Assembly: GCF_000724545.1 (NCBI RefSeq)
Contig: NZ_JHBV01000049.1
Coordinates: forward strand, 79,076 to 143,075
Source: Aureispira sp. CCB-QB1
GTDB lineage: Bacteria > Bacteroidota > Bacteroidia > Chitinophagales > Saprospiraceae
Direction of reading: 5' to 3'
Length of the DNA: 64,000 nucleotides
Part shown: positions 8,128 through 16,865 of the stretch, in pieces
How the letters are laid out: each line of letters begins with the position of its first letter
Position numbering within the stretch: the stretch's first letter is position 1
The notes under the pieces: generated by a model
Databases searched by the model: none
What the model was told of the DNA's origin: nothing
What the model saw: the letters and a program-made list of their open reading frames with translations, nothing else
Translations under genes and position numbers: made by a program

Positions 8128-8670
8128 CTATCGTTTATAATAGACAACAATAGAAGCTTTCTCAATGGTTTTGGAATTGATCATATAACCCACTAACGCA
8201 GGATTCGCCTTTTCGTCTACGCCTAATTTATCTGTATTAAGGGCATAAACAGTAAGAATATAGGTGTGAAAACCGTGACCTTCTGGCGGGCAAGGACCTC
8301 CGTAACCAATAGTTCCATAGTCTGTTAAGCTTTGAATTACTCCTGTTGGCAGCAGGTCGCTTTGAGCTTTTCCTGCTCCACTTTTTAGCTCTTTAGTCGT
8401 ACTAGGAATATCAAAAGCTAGCCAATGCCACCAGCCACTACCTGTTGGCGCATCAGGATCGTACATTGTAATGGCAAAACTTTTGGTGCCTTTAGGGGCA
8501 TTTTTCCATGATAATTGTGGTGAAATATTTTCTCCTGTGCAGCCAAAGCCGTTAAAAACTTGTTGGAGGGTAGCTTGTCCTCCTAAGTCGTTGCTTTCCA
8601 AAGTAAATGTTTGAGCTTTTAGATTGAATGAAAATAAAAAGATAGAGATGAATACTAAAAATTGATACAT
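8128..8670 (-). CDS. Secreted YbhB/YbcL-type PEBP (Raf kinase inhibitor-like) protein
   Basis: A 180-residue protein of the phosphatidylethanolamine-binding family, as in bacterial YbhB/YbcL. Family marks are visible: ENISPQLSW, then TMYDPDAPTGSGWWHWLAFDIP (the anion-binding DPD and HW region), and the GYGGPCPP-GHGFHTY segment. An N-terminal signal peptide ending in LKAQ points to export to the periplasm or beyond, whereas many relatives are cytoplasmic. The molecular role of bacterial PEBPs is not settled. Same strand as the decarboxylase 112 bases downstream. Confidence 0.9.
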   Translation of the reverse strand: MYQFLVFISIFLFSFNLKAQTFTLESNDLGGQATLQQVFNGFGCTGENISPQLSWKNAPKGTKSFAITMYDPDAPTGSGWWHWLAFDIPSTTKELKSGAGKAQSDLLPTGVIQSLTDYGTIGYGGPCPPEGHGFHTYILTVYALNTDKLGVDEKANPALVGYMINSKTIEKASIVVYYKR

Positions 8671-8808
8671 AAGATAAAAGTTTTAATGGTGCAACGTTTT
8701 GCAAACAGCATACAAGAGGTCTACAATGTTTGTTGCTAAATATTTTAACTAAGTACAAAAGTATTCTATAAGAAGATACTAAAAAGGTCAACAGGTATGC
8801 TAAAAAGC

Positions 8809-9657
8809 TCATTTGTTGGAAATACTCCTAGAAGGGAGCTGTTCACTGGGTAGTTGACCAAAATGTTTTTTGTAAGCTCTAGTGAAACTAGAAAGGGTTT
8901 TGTATCCCAAGTCAGTAAAAATTTCAGAAGGCCGTTTGCCTTGTTGCAACAATTGCAAGGCATTATTCATCCGTTGGTTTGTCATCCATTTGTGGGGTGA
9001 AGTGCGATAAAATTTGGCAAAATAACGCTTAAAAGTAGAGGTACTCATGTTGCATAAAAATGCCAATTCATCCAAACTCAAGTTGGAGTAAATATTGTTT
9101 TCAACACTATATCTAAAATGTGTTTCTATGTTTGTATGTCGTTGAGAAAGAAAAGAATCTAAGATTTGGGGCTCTCTGTGCAACAAATAGAGCATGATCT
9201 CTTGAAATTTGATGGTTAGAATTTCTTGAGATAATTGTTGATGGGGTAAAATTTCTAAAGAACGACGAAAATTTTGAGTGTAATTGTCATAGCTAAATTT
9301 TAAGACATTTTTGCAAAGCTTCTCAGAAGGAAGAGGTGTAATGGCATATTTTTGTTGAAAATCGTGCAAAATCTTGTCATTAAATGTCAACAAACAGCTT
9401 TCATAACTATTAGAATCCAGTCCCTTTTTTTCTGTCATCAAACAAACTGGGTTCGTAATGAGCGTAAATTCGTTGTTATTGATGGATAAAATCCCATCGG
9501 TGTTGTGGATTTGTTTTTGACCCTCAATTAGAAAACTAAATACATATTGAGAGAAAGCTACTTTACTTTTTATTAACTCTGTCTTACTTTTGTAATGGAT
9601 TAAATTAATATCCTGTGTATTGGTAAGTATGTCATTGGGAACAGATACTTGTTTCAT
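8809..9657 (-). CDS. AraC family transcriptional regulator
   Basis: A 282-residue regulator. The C-terminal 95 residues carry the two helix-turn-helix motifs of AraC/XylS proteins (LSLDELAFLCNMSTSTFKRY, then PSEIFTDLGYKTLSSFTRAY followed by KKHFGQLPS). The N-terminal part is a cupin-like sensor domain of the kind found in Bacteroidota AraC regulators. Its effector is not predictable. The adjacent PEBP and decarboxylase genes on the same strand are possible targets, but this rests on position only. Confidence 0.9.
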   Translation of the reverse strand: MKQVSVPNDILTNTQDINLIHYKSKTELIKSKVAFSQYVFSFLIEGQKQIHNTDGILSINNNEFTLITNPVCLMTEKKGLDSNSYESCLLTFNDKILHDFQQKYAITPLPSEKLCKNVLKFSYDNYTQNFRRSLEILPHQQLSQEILTIKFQEIMLYLLHREPQILDSFLSQRHTNIETHFRYSVENNIYSNLSLDELAFLCNMSTSTFKRYFAKFYRTSPHKWMTNQRMNNALQLLQQGKRPSEIFTDLGYKTLSSFTRAYKKHFGQLPSEQLPSRSISNK

Positions 9658-9792
9658 CTGGTTGTAATCTTGTAAAGTTGATAAAAGGAAGCGGCAGACG
9701 ACGGATTTTTAATAGCTAGAAAGATAATTGAAAATTGAGTGTTTTACAAAATGACCAACTAAAAAAGCTTTTTTAGATTAATCTTTTTTAAT

Positions 9793-9936
9793 AATACTCC
9801 GTTGATTTTTTAGTTTTTCTACGAAAAACGTAAAAAAGCATCTTGCATTAGTTTGATTATCAGCCTTTTAGCACAAAAGCCAACAAAAGTACATCTTACT
9901 GATAATCAAACTAATACGATTTTTCAACGGAGTAAT
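9793..9936. repeat. 144-bp palindromic element, copy A
   Basis: Outer inverted repeat TACTCCGTTGA (9795-9805) / TCAACGGAGTA (9924-9934). Inner perfect 17-bp inverted repeat at 9847-9863 and 9899-9915 (ATTAGTTTGATTATCAG and its complement). Nearly identical to copies at 29723-29866 (inverted) and 55832-55975. It ends 16 bases before the ATG of the next gene. Confidence 0.85.
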
Positions 9937-9952
9937 GTTTTAAGAAAACTTT

Positions 9953-11416
9953 ATGAAGACAGATTTATTGCAAGAATTGATACAGAGTTTGTCTAGTGCC
10001 GAGAAGCGGTATTTCACCCTGTATGCTACTCGACATATTACAGAAGAACCGAATCCGTATGTTTTGCTATTTCGTTTATTGGACAAGCGGAAAGCGATTA
10101 ATCAAGCAGACTTTGAGAAAGAATATCAAGCAAAGGTTGGACTAAAAAAGTTCAAGAACATAAAAAGCTATTTGGGGAAATTGGTATTAGAGAGCTTAGA
10201 GGGGTTTTACAAAGAAAACGATATTGAGATCAAATTGGGTTCTTATTATAACCAAGCTAAGATAATGATCAAAAAAGGCTTGTACAACCAGTCAAGTACG
10301 TTGATCCAAAAAGGGAGTACATTGGCACAAAAACATGGCTACAATAATTATGTTGCTATGTTCCAATTTTTGCAGCTGAAGTATTTTTCACTCATTAAAA
10401 TCAATTTTAACAAAAACAAGTTAATTGAAAATACAGAAAAATTATACGAAAGTATTCATCAATATTTAGACATTCAAAAAGAAGAGATAGATGTGTATGT
10501 TTGGTTGAACAAACTCTACCATTATGCTAGAAGCAAACCAAAGATTAGGGCGCAACTAGACTTTCCAACATTGACAGAACTCCAAAATAAGTTTGACCGT
10601 TTTGAATGTTATACAGTTGCAGGACAGATTGTTCACAGTGAGCTATTGGCTATTAGAAATAATCAAGAGGGGCGTATTGAAGATGGTTATAAGATTCGAG
10701 AACAAATGCATCAAAAATTAAAGCCATTAAAAATAAAAGGAGATGATAAAAATACATACTGTAATTTCTTACTCAATTTCGCTGCTGCTGCATTAATGTT
10801 GCAGCAATATCAACGATTTAATGAGTTATTGGATGAACTCTATGTTTTTTTTCAAGCAAATTACACCTCTGATTTAAGTATTTCAAAAGATATATTACTA
10901 AGGTTTTTTATTCTAAAGCTAGAACATTTAATCGTTATAGAAAAATTGATAGAACTAGAAAAATTACTTCAAGAAGCGGTTGACTATACGAGTAAATATA
11001 TTGCGGCATTAAACCCTGTACTCTTAAAGGTGGTTCAGCTCTCAATAATAGAATCCTATCTAAAACTCAAAGATTACAATGCTTGTTTGAATAGCATCAG
11101 TGCTTATTGGGATTGTTACAAAGATGATGCTAATATAGCAAGTCGGATTAAAGTAGATTTTATGATGATTACTTGTCATTATGAACTAGAAAACTTTCAA
11201 TTCTTAGAAAATTATATCAAGACATTGAAACGAAAAAAATACAATGATGCTAATTTCTCAACCTTTTTAAATGCGATTCAGAAAGCATGCAAAAGTCCTA
11301 GTCGAACGGAGCGAAAACAGGTTTTTATCAATCTTAGAGCACATTTTATAGAGGCCTATAAGAATAGCCCATACGAACTCAACAAGCTTTTGGCTTGGGT
11401 GGATAAGTATACCTAA
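9953..11416 (+). CDS. Unrecognised helical protein, EKRYF family member 1
   Basis: A 487-residue cytoplasmic protein with no signal peptide or membrane segment and a strongly alpha-helical, TPR-like composition (repeated YNQSSTLIQKGSTLAQKHGY-type helices). It is a clear paralogue of the product at 42998-44515. Both begin with a LIQSLSxxEKRYFTL motif, continue with a KFKxx..K.LxKL.LxSL helix, and share KGLY.Q....IQKG..LA.K near residue 110. I know no name for the family. The conserved start looks like a small N-terminal recognition domain followed by a helical-repeat scaffold. A 144-bp palindromic element lies directly upstream and may carry its promoter. Confidence 0.75.
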   Translation: MKTDLLQELIQSLSSAEKRYFTLYATRHITEEPNPYVLLFRLLDKRKAINQADFEKEYQAKVGLKKFKNIKSYLGKLVLESLEGFYKENDIEIKLGSYYNQAKIMIKKGLYNQSSTLIQKGSTLAQKHGYNNYVAMFQFLQLKYFSLIKINFNKNKLIENTEKLYESIHQYLDIQKEEIDVYVWLNKLYHYARSKPKIRAQLDFPTLTELQNKFDRFECYTVAGQIVHSELLAIRNNQEGRIEDGYKIREQMHQKLKPLKIKGDDKNTYCNFLLNFAAAALMLQQYQRFNELLDELYVFFQANYTSDLSISKDILLRFFILKLEHLIVIEKLIELEKLLQEAVDYTSKYIAALNPVLLKVVQLSIIESYLKLKDYNACLNSISAYWDCYKDDANIASRIKVDFMMITCHYELENFQFLENYIKTLKRKKYNDANFSTFLNAIQKACKSPSRTERKQVFINLRAHFIEAYKNSPYELNKLLAWVDKYT

Positions 11417-11433
11417 AGTAGGGATTATCACTT

Positions 11434-12069
11434 TTACCGAATTTCGATTTGTTTCCCTAGATATTTAGGTTGAACCCCAAACAAAACGTCAATCAAAACT
11501 TTGACTCGGGCTAGTTTTTCTCGAATTTGAACTTTCAAACCTGCTCGAATGGAAACATCTTTGGCTTCGAAGCCAATCGCATTGATGTGTTTGTGGTTGG
11601 CAATGAAGACCGCACGCTCATTGTGAAATTTTTGGGAAATAATGGTAATGTTTTTTTGTCCAAATATAGCGTTGCTACGAACGACAGAATCTAAAGTTCT
11701 AAAACCTGCATAATCTAGAAAAATCTTGTGCTCAGGAATGCCTTTTTTTATTAAGTCTTCTTTCATGTCCGTAGGCTCATCATATCCTTTTCGGCTGTTG
11801 TCACCACTAACTAAAATAAAGTCAATTTTCCCAGCTTTGAATAGTGCTGCCGCAGCTTCTATCCGATATTTGTAATAGCGATTCAAATTTCCATTTTGAA
11901 GCAACTTTACAGTGCCAAGGACTAGCCCTACTTTATTGTAAGGAATGGTCTCAATATTCTTGTATAATTTGTTTTGAACAGAGGATTGAACATAATAATC
12001 TGCTCCAAGAATAAGTACAACAAGGAAAAAGAATGAAGAAAGTAGAATGGACATTAATTTTTTTTTCAT
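11434..12069 (-). CDS. sanA: SanA-like protein (DUF218/ElyC/YdcF superfamily)
   Basis: A 211-residue protein with one N-terminal membrane anchor (SILLSSFFFLVVLILGADYY) and a DUF218 domain in the envelope. Typical motifs are present: GLVLGTVKL, FKAGKIDFILVSGDN, EPTDMKEDLIKKGIP, and the ISQKFHNERAVFIA segment of the SanA branch. SanA in E. coli affects vancomycin exclusion at high temperature. The biochemical function is not established. The gene is convergent with the EKRYF gene, with an 18-base gap. Confidence 0.88.
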   Translation of the reverse strand: MKKKLMSILLSSFFFLVVLILGADYYVQSSVQNKLYKNIETIPYNKVGLVLGTVKLLQNGNLNRYYKYRIEAAAALFKAGKIDFILVSGDNSRKGYDEPTDMKEDLIKKGIPEHKIFLDYAGFRTLDSVVRSNAIFGQKNITIISQKFHNERAVFIANHKHINAIGFEAKDVSIRAGLKVQIREKLARVKVLIDVLFGVQPKYLGKQIEIR

Positions 12070-12322
12070 AAGGTTTTAGTGTTCTTTTAAAATCTGCCTT
12101 CATCTATAGTATTAATTTATTGAAACGACACCGTAGCAGCGAACCTAGTTTGCTGGCTCATGACCACAAGGAATAATAAAATTAACTAAAAACAAAGCGC
12201 TCACGGAGTACGACACAGCGTAGTAAAACTAATCAATGAATTACTACTATAATAGACAATATATTACGAATACTTATATTCAGAGCGTAGTAGAAGAAAA
12301 GAGTTTTAGTGTTTGGTTGATT
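12070..12322. repeat. Intergenic region with degenerate repeat debris
   Basis: About 250 bases with no supported gene. 12127-12168 is a diverged reverse copy of the 4907-4950 module (GTAGCAGCGAACC, then GCTCATGACCACAAGG). 12180-12240 contains AACTAAAAACAAAGCGCTCACGGAGTA, resembling fragments at 31887 and 57620. Confidence 0.5.
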
Positions 12323-12859
12323 TTATGATTGATTGGCTTTGTACAAAACATGTAGGGCTAATGGACTATCTTTTTCGAGAAGTGGATGGAGAAATGTATC
12401 GACTTTTTTGAGACCAATTTTCTGCATAACTCGTTCTGACGGTTTGTTAATTTCGGCGGTAAACGAATAGATTTCTTGAAAGCCTAAGGTGCCAAAACCA
12501 TACTCTAAACAAGCCAATGCGCCCTCTGTTGCCAAGCCTTGATTCCAAACACTAGGATCCAACCGCCAACCTATTTCAACACAAGGAGTAAAATAACTCT
12601 CAAAACTAGGGCGCATAAAACCAATATACCCAATGAATCGTTTGTCTTTTAATAAATCCACAGCATAAACCGAAAAACCGTAATCGGCATATTGTTGCTG
12701 AATACGAGCAAGCATTTTTTTGGTAGCAGCTTTATCTAATGTGTTTGGGTAGAATTGCATTGCTTGAGAATCAGCATTAATTTTTGCAAAAGGTTCTAAA
12801 TCAATTTCCTGCCAAGTCCTTAAACCAAGTCGAGGCGTTTCTAATAGGTATTTGCTCAT
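12323..12859 (-). CDS. GNAT family N-acetyltransferase (RimJ/RimL-like)
   Basis: A 178-residue acetyltransferase of the RimL/PF13302 type: LETPRLGLRTW at the start, GYIGF, then the acetyl-CoA loop region VEIGWRLDPSVWNQGLATEGALA and NKPSERVMQKIGL. These proteins transfer acetyl from acetyl-CoA to an amino group, often a protein N terminus or a small molecule. The substrate is unknown. The start was set at 12859 (MSKYLLETPRL), since relatives begin just before LETxRLxLR and the eight extra residues of the longer frame are not conserved in style. Confidence 0.9.
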   Translation of the reverse strand: MSKYLLETPRLGLRTWQEIDLEPFAKINADSQAMQFYPNTLDKAATKKMLARIQQQYADYGFSVYAVDLLKDKRFIGYIGFMRPSFESYFTPCVEIGWRLDPSVWNQGLATEGALACLEYGFGTLGFQEIYSFTAEINKPSERVMQKIGLKKVDTFLHPLLEKDSPLALHVLYKANQS

Positions 12860-13264
12860 AATTGAATGTTTTGATATAGCCAAACAACCAAAATAAAGAA
12901 AGGAGTGCTAAACAAAAATCTTTTTATTGTAATTTTTTAAGAATTTTTATTGTAGAGCAAATCAAAGCACAAAACCTTTTGAACAAATCGTTGTTTTATA
13001 GCTTTATTAATATTAAATTTGGTTAAATTGTATCAAATAGGCACGTATCTTAAACGTAGTTCATGTAACAAGGAATTGGTATAGCTATAGTTTCTTGTCA
13101 AGAGGCAACCTTATAGTATAGATGATGGACACCATCTAATACGCTGATTGAGTAGATGAATAACATGAATTACAAATAACGTATTGAGGCAAACATTGAA
13201 ACTGACAAAATAAAATCAATGCCCTTGTTTTTTTATCAAAAATTTTGTCAAATAACAAGCATAC
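12860..13264. other. Gene-free stretch between GNAT and arsS
   Basis: About 400 AT-rich bases, divergent, so both promoters should lie here. A small hairpin, AGATGATGGACACCATCT, is visible around 13118-13135. No known RNA family was recognised. Confidence 0.35.
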
Positions 13265-14317
13265 ATGAAATTACAAACGCTAAAAAAACGTGGTAGTAAA
13301 TTAGCTACTCCAAATGTTCAAATTGCTATCTTGGAAGAAACAACTCCTAAAATAACAAAGTTTGAACAAAAATTACAAGATATTAACTTGATGCCTTTCA
13401 AGCCTACTCAATTAGAAATCTTTCAGGTGAATATCGGCTATATGTGCAATATGACTTGTGAGCATTGTCATGTCGATGCGGGACCAACTCGTACCGAAAT
13501 TATGACAAAGGAAACAATGCAATACTGCCTAAATGCCATCAAAGCAGCTAATACGACAACAATTGATATAACAGGAGGAGCTCCAGAAATGAATCCTAAT
13601 TTTAAGTGGTTCATTGAAGAAATTCGTGCTATTAGTAAAGATATTGAGATTATTGTTCGAAGCAATTTGACCATTTTGGTTTCTAATAAGGAGTACAGAA
13701 CTTATCCAGAGTTTTTCAAAAAACACAAGTTAACAGTTATTGCTTCTTTGCCTTGTTATACAGCAGAAAATACAGACAAACAAAGAGGAGATAAGACTTT
13801 TGTGCGCTCTATTGAAGCCTTACGTGTATTGAATGATTTGGGATATGGAAAAGAAGGAACTGACTTAAAATTGCATTTGGTATTTAATCCTGGAGGCGCT
13901 AGTTTGCCAGGCAACCAAATGAGCTTGGAAGCAGATTATAAGCGTGTTTTAAAAACAGAGTACGATATCGAATTTAATAATTTGTATACCATTACGAATC
14001 TACCTATTAGTCGTTTCTTGGACTTTTTGTTGAAGGAAGATAAATTTGACGACTATATGCAGTTGTTGCTAGAATCGTTTAATCCAGCAGCAGCAGAAGG
14101 TGTGATGTGCCGCAATACATTGTCTGTTTCATGGGATGGATATTTGTATGATTGTGACTTCAACCAAATGTTGCAACTACAGGTAGAAAAATCAGTTCCT
14201 CAACACATCGAAGATTTTGATTTGTCGGCAATGGAACAGCGCAACATTATGCTGGGACAGCATTGTTATGGCTGTACCGCAGGAGCAGGGTCTAGCTGCC
14301 AAGGAATTGTAAGCTAA
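13265..14317 (+). CDS. arsS: Arsenosugar biosynthesis radical SAM protein ArsS
   Basis: A 350-residue radical SAM enzyme. The 4Fe-4S cluster motif is CNMTCEHC near residue 64, and ITGGAPEMN is the SAM-binding GGxP strand. The C-terminal DUF3641 domain ends with HCYGCTAGAGSSCQG, the auxiliary-cluster motif of ArsS. Some relatives carry selenocysteine in that motif; here the codon is for cysteine. ArsS is thought to attach the 5'-deoxyadenosyl group to methylated arsenic on the way to arsenosugars. The usual arsM methyltransferase partner is not next to it. A terminator follows at about 14358. Confidence 0.93.
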   Translation: MKLQTLKKRGSKLATPNVQIAILEETTPKITKFEQKLQDINLMPFKPTQLEIFQVNIGYMCNMTCEHCHVDAGPTRTEIMTKETMQYCLNAIKAANTTTIDITGGAPEMNPNFKWFIEEIRAISKDIEIIVRSNLTILVSNKEYRTYPEFFKKHKLTVIASLPCYTAENTDKQRGDKTFVRSIEALRVLNDLGYGKEGTDLKLHLVFNPGGASLPGNQMSLEADYKRVLKTEYDIEFNNLYTITNLPISRFLDFLLKEDKFDDYMQLLLESFNPAAAEGVMCRNTLSVSWDGYLYDCDFNQMLQLQVEKSVPQHIEDFDLSAMEQRNIMLGQHCYGCTAGAGSSCQGIVS

Positions 14318-14357
14318 ACGATGAATGATGGTCACAAAATATAGTTCCTATAATAGT

Positions 14358-14395
14358 AAAGTTGCATAGCTTGCTGTGTGACTTTTTCTTTATTT
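14358..14395 (+). terminator. Rho-independent terminator of arsS
   Basis: AAAGTTGCATAGC pairs with GCTGTGTGACTTT (with G-U pairs), followed by a T-rich tail (TTCTTTATTTG). Confidence 0.65.
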
Positions 14396-14410
14396 GTTTG
14401 TTAACAGTAG

Positions 14411-14574
14411 TACTTCGTGGATTTTTTAGCTTTTTTGTGAAAAACTAAAAAAGCATCTTTGCATCAATTTACCGTGTGAGGGCTTCGCCGTTGATTATCA
14501 ACCCTTTAAGGAATCAAGCAGCAAAAGTATACTCTATTGATAATCAAACTGATGCGATTTTCCCACGAAGTAAT
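14411..14574. repeat. Palindromic element, CTTCGTGG-ended relative of the 144-bp family
   Basis: Ends TACTTCGTGG (14411-14420) and CCACGAAGTAAT. The inner TTGATTATCAA and TTGATAATCAAACTGAT match the inner arms of the 144-bp copies. It carries an extra block ACCGTGTGAGGGCTTCGCCG, also seen near 59471-59490. Both ends differ from the CTCCGTTG family in a paired manner. Confidence 0.75.
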
Positions 14575-14700
14575 GTAACAGGCAAGTCGTATGTTGTTGA
14601 GTGATCGGTTAAGACGAATCACTTCATCTTATAGTCAATACAAGTGTAAGCAATGTTATCGTTGAAAATGCTGAGCGATTACTTAGATTCAATTAAAATT

Positions 14701-15111
14701 ATGGAAAATATAAAGAAGAAAAATATCATGCCTCCAATGGTTCAAGCAGCAATATTTGGAGGAAGTGCCCTTGTAGGAATGTTAGGAGCAGCTATTGTAG
14801 CTCAAGAATCGTTGACTGTATGGATGATTGGTACTTCTTGTTTGTTGTTGTATTCTATTATGAATAATGGGATGAGTATGTTTGCTGAAGATTATAAGAA
14901 ATATTTGGTCCATTCTATTTATGGATTTATGTTTATTATGATAGGGGTGATTGCATTGGCAACTCTTTTTTCGAAACTTAGTGTTTTTGAGGCAGGAGGG
15001 TACCGAATGATTTTGACAATTATTTTGATTGCGAACTTTATTTTTATAGCCATGATTATTACGGTTAAAGGCTTACTAAGCTTGATAGCAGAAAAAGATA
15101 AAAAACTATAA
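14701..15111 (+). CDS. Small integral membrane protein of unknown function
   Basis: A 136-residue protein with four predicted membrane helices (around AAIFGGSALVGMLGAAIVA, WMIGTSCLLLYSIM, a third after YLVHSIYG, and the ILTIILIANFIFIAMIITV segment) and charged ends. No family recognised. The frame is open from 14653, but the ATG at 14701 gives a compact start (MENIKKKNIMPP) just before the first helix and is preferred. It follows a palindromic element by about 125 bases. Confidence 0.6.
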   Translation: MENIKKKNIMPPMVQAAIFGGSALVGMLGAAIVAQESLTVWMIGTSCLLLYSIMNNGMSMFAEDYKKYLVHSIYGFMFIMIGVIALATLFSKLSVFEAGGYRMILTIILIANFIFIAMIITVKGLLSLIAEKDKKL

Positions 15112-15230
15112 AAAAAAGATTGTAGTAATATTTTACGTTCTCTAAATGTCAAAGAAGAAACAGATATTTTTAATAGTTTTAACAACTTCATAAAGTTTTG
15201 TTTTCATCCAAGACTTTACCGCAAAAAATG

Positions 15231-15238
15231 TATCTTTG
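15231..15238 (+). promoter_or_regulatory. Possible Bacteroidota -7 box
   Basis: TATCTTTG matches the Bacteroidota -7 consensus TAnnTTTG, 119 bases before the TlpA-like gene. No well-spaced TTG at -33 was found. Confidence 0.35.
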
Positions 15239-15356
15239 AACTCTCAAAGAACCTTATTAAAAAGACTTTAAAAGAGCGCAATAATTGGGGAAAAGTTCCT
15301 TTTTATTGACTGGTTCACCAACTCTACTAAAAGTATATTTATAATTCCAAAAAGAA

Positions 15357-16757
15357 ATGATGCGTACTTGGACAATTTTAACCTTGGGGTGTATACTAGC
15401 TTGGGCTTGTAACGATTCCAAAAAAACAACAACAAAATTACCTAAATCAATTACCTTAGAAGTAAAGGTTTCGGATACGACCAATGTAGTAGATAGCCTT
15501 CGTGTTTATGCATGGAAAGGCATTCAAGCAGAAGAAGTAGTCACCAAAGCCGTAACAAAAACAGATGCAGGATTTGGCTGTACTTTCGACTTAGGGCAAG
15601 TACCTAGAGGAATGTATTATGTTGGCGCTAGTTTAAGAGATTTGAAACCTGTTTTGTTGGGAACAGAAAAAGCAGTGATTCTGGAAGGTGTAACACCAAA
15701 ATTAGCTGACTTGAAGGTTATCAATAGTCCCTTGAACAAAGAGTATGATCAACTAATGAAGCGAATTCAAGGTTATAACCAAACTTTTATGACTTTGATG
15801 ACCGATTATAAAAATGGACAGGGAGATAATGCCACCTTGGAAAAGGTTAAGAAAAAAATGGCTAAAGAAGACAAAGAAAAAATGATGTTGCTGGATTCTT
15901 TGCGCCAAAAAAACTCTGAATTAGCTCGTATTATGGCTTTTAATACCTTTCAGAGTTATCAAAATAATGGAAAATCTGGACAAGTAGAAGGAGCTTACTT
16001 TGCGGAGTCATTTTTTGATTATGTAGATTTTGAAGACTCTGTATATGCTAGATTGCCATTTTACTATGAGAATGTAAAAAATTATGCGACAGCACTTTCA
16101 ACGGTAGGGTTAAAGAGTCCCGAACAAAAAGCAGTACTTGATAGTTTATTTGCAAAAGTTCCAGAAACGAGCCAACTACACCAACCTACTTTGGTAGCAG
16201 TTACTTTTGGAATGATGGGAAGAAACAATGAGGTATTTATGAAGTACAGCAAAGCTTATATGGATAAGTATACTGGAGATTACCCTATGTTAGATAAGTT
16301 TATGAAAGAACAATACGCCAAGCTGAAAGGTGCTGCTGGTGTAGGAGAAGCAGCTGCTAATATTACAGGGGCAACACCTGAAGGTAAAACGCTATCATTG
16401 ACGGATTTGAGAGGTAAATACGTGTTGATTGATTTCTGGGCAAGTTGGTGTGGTCCTTGTCGTCGTGAAAATCCGAATGTAGTTCGTTTGTACAATAAAT
16501 ATAAGGACAAAGGTTTTGATATTTTAGGAGTTTCTTTGGATACTAATAAAGATAAATGGGTCGATGCAATCAAAAAAGATAAATTAACTTGGCATCATGT
16601 CAGTGATTTAAAAGGTTGGAGTTCTCAATTGTCGAAACCTTATGGCGTGCGTGGTATTCCGTATACTGTCTTGGTTGATAAAGAAGGGAATATTGTTGCC
16701 AAACGCCTTAGAGGAGCTACGTTGGAGGCAAAACTAAGAGAGATATTTGGCTCTTAA
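15357..16757 (+). CDS. Lipoprotein thiol-disulfide oxidoreductase (DUF4369 + TlpA/ResA domain)
   Basis: A 466-residue envelope protein. A lipoprotein signal (WTILTLGCILAWAC) is followed by a DUF4369-like beta domain, a helical linker, and a C-terminal thioredoxin-fold TlpA/ResA domain from about residue 335. The redox motif is WCGPC at residues 364-368, with the cis-proline in GVRGIPYTVLVD. Such Bacteroidota proteins reduce or isomerise disulfides in exported proteins. The gene is monocistronic, with a clear terminator at 16787-16824. A -7-like box lies upstream at 15231. Confidence 0.92.
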   Translation: MMRTWTILTLGCILAWACNDSKKTTTKLPKSITLEVKVSDTTNVVDSLRVYAWKGIQAEEVVTKAVTKTDAGFGCTFDLGQVPRGMYYVGASLRDLKPVLLGTEKAVILEGVTPKLADLKVINSPLNKEYDQLMKRIQGYNQTFMTLMTDYKNGQGDNATLEKVKKKMAKEDKEKMMLLDSLRQKNSELARIMAFNTFQSYQNNGKSGQVEGAYFAESFFDYVDFEDSVYARLPFYYENVKNYATALSTVGLKSPEQKAVLDSLFAKVPETSQLHQPTLVAVTFGMMGRNNEVFMKYSKAYMDKYTGDYPMLDKFMKEQYAKLKGAAGVGEAAANITGATPEGKTLSLTDLRGKYVLIDFWASWCGPCRRENPNVVRLYNKYKDKGFDILGVSLDTNKDKWVDAIKKDKLTWHHVSDLKGWSSQLSKPYGVRGIPYTVLVDKEGNIVAKRLRGATLEAKLREIFGS

Positions 16758-16786
16758 ATATTAATTGAAGTATAAAATGTTGTAAT

Positions 16787-16824
16787 ACAAGTCATTCAGT
16801 TTATGGATGACTTGTGTTTTTTTT
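16787..16824 (+). terminator. Rho-independent terminator of the TlpA-like gene
   Basis: Stem ACAAGTCAT / ATGACTTGT with an 11-base loop, followed by G and eight T. Confidence 0.85.
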
Positions 16825-16865
16825 GATCTATGAGTTGTATTGGCAACAACTAACTACAAAATAAA

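Noticed and set aside
9793..9936. 144-bp element as a simple transcription terminator
   Set aside because: The loops are long, no T-run follows the outer stem, and copy B is followed by a separate, normal terminator.
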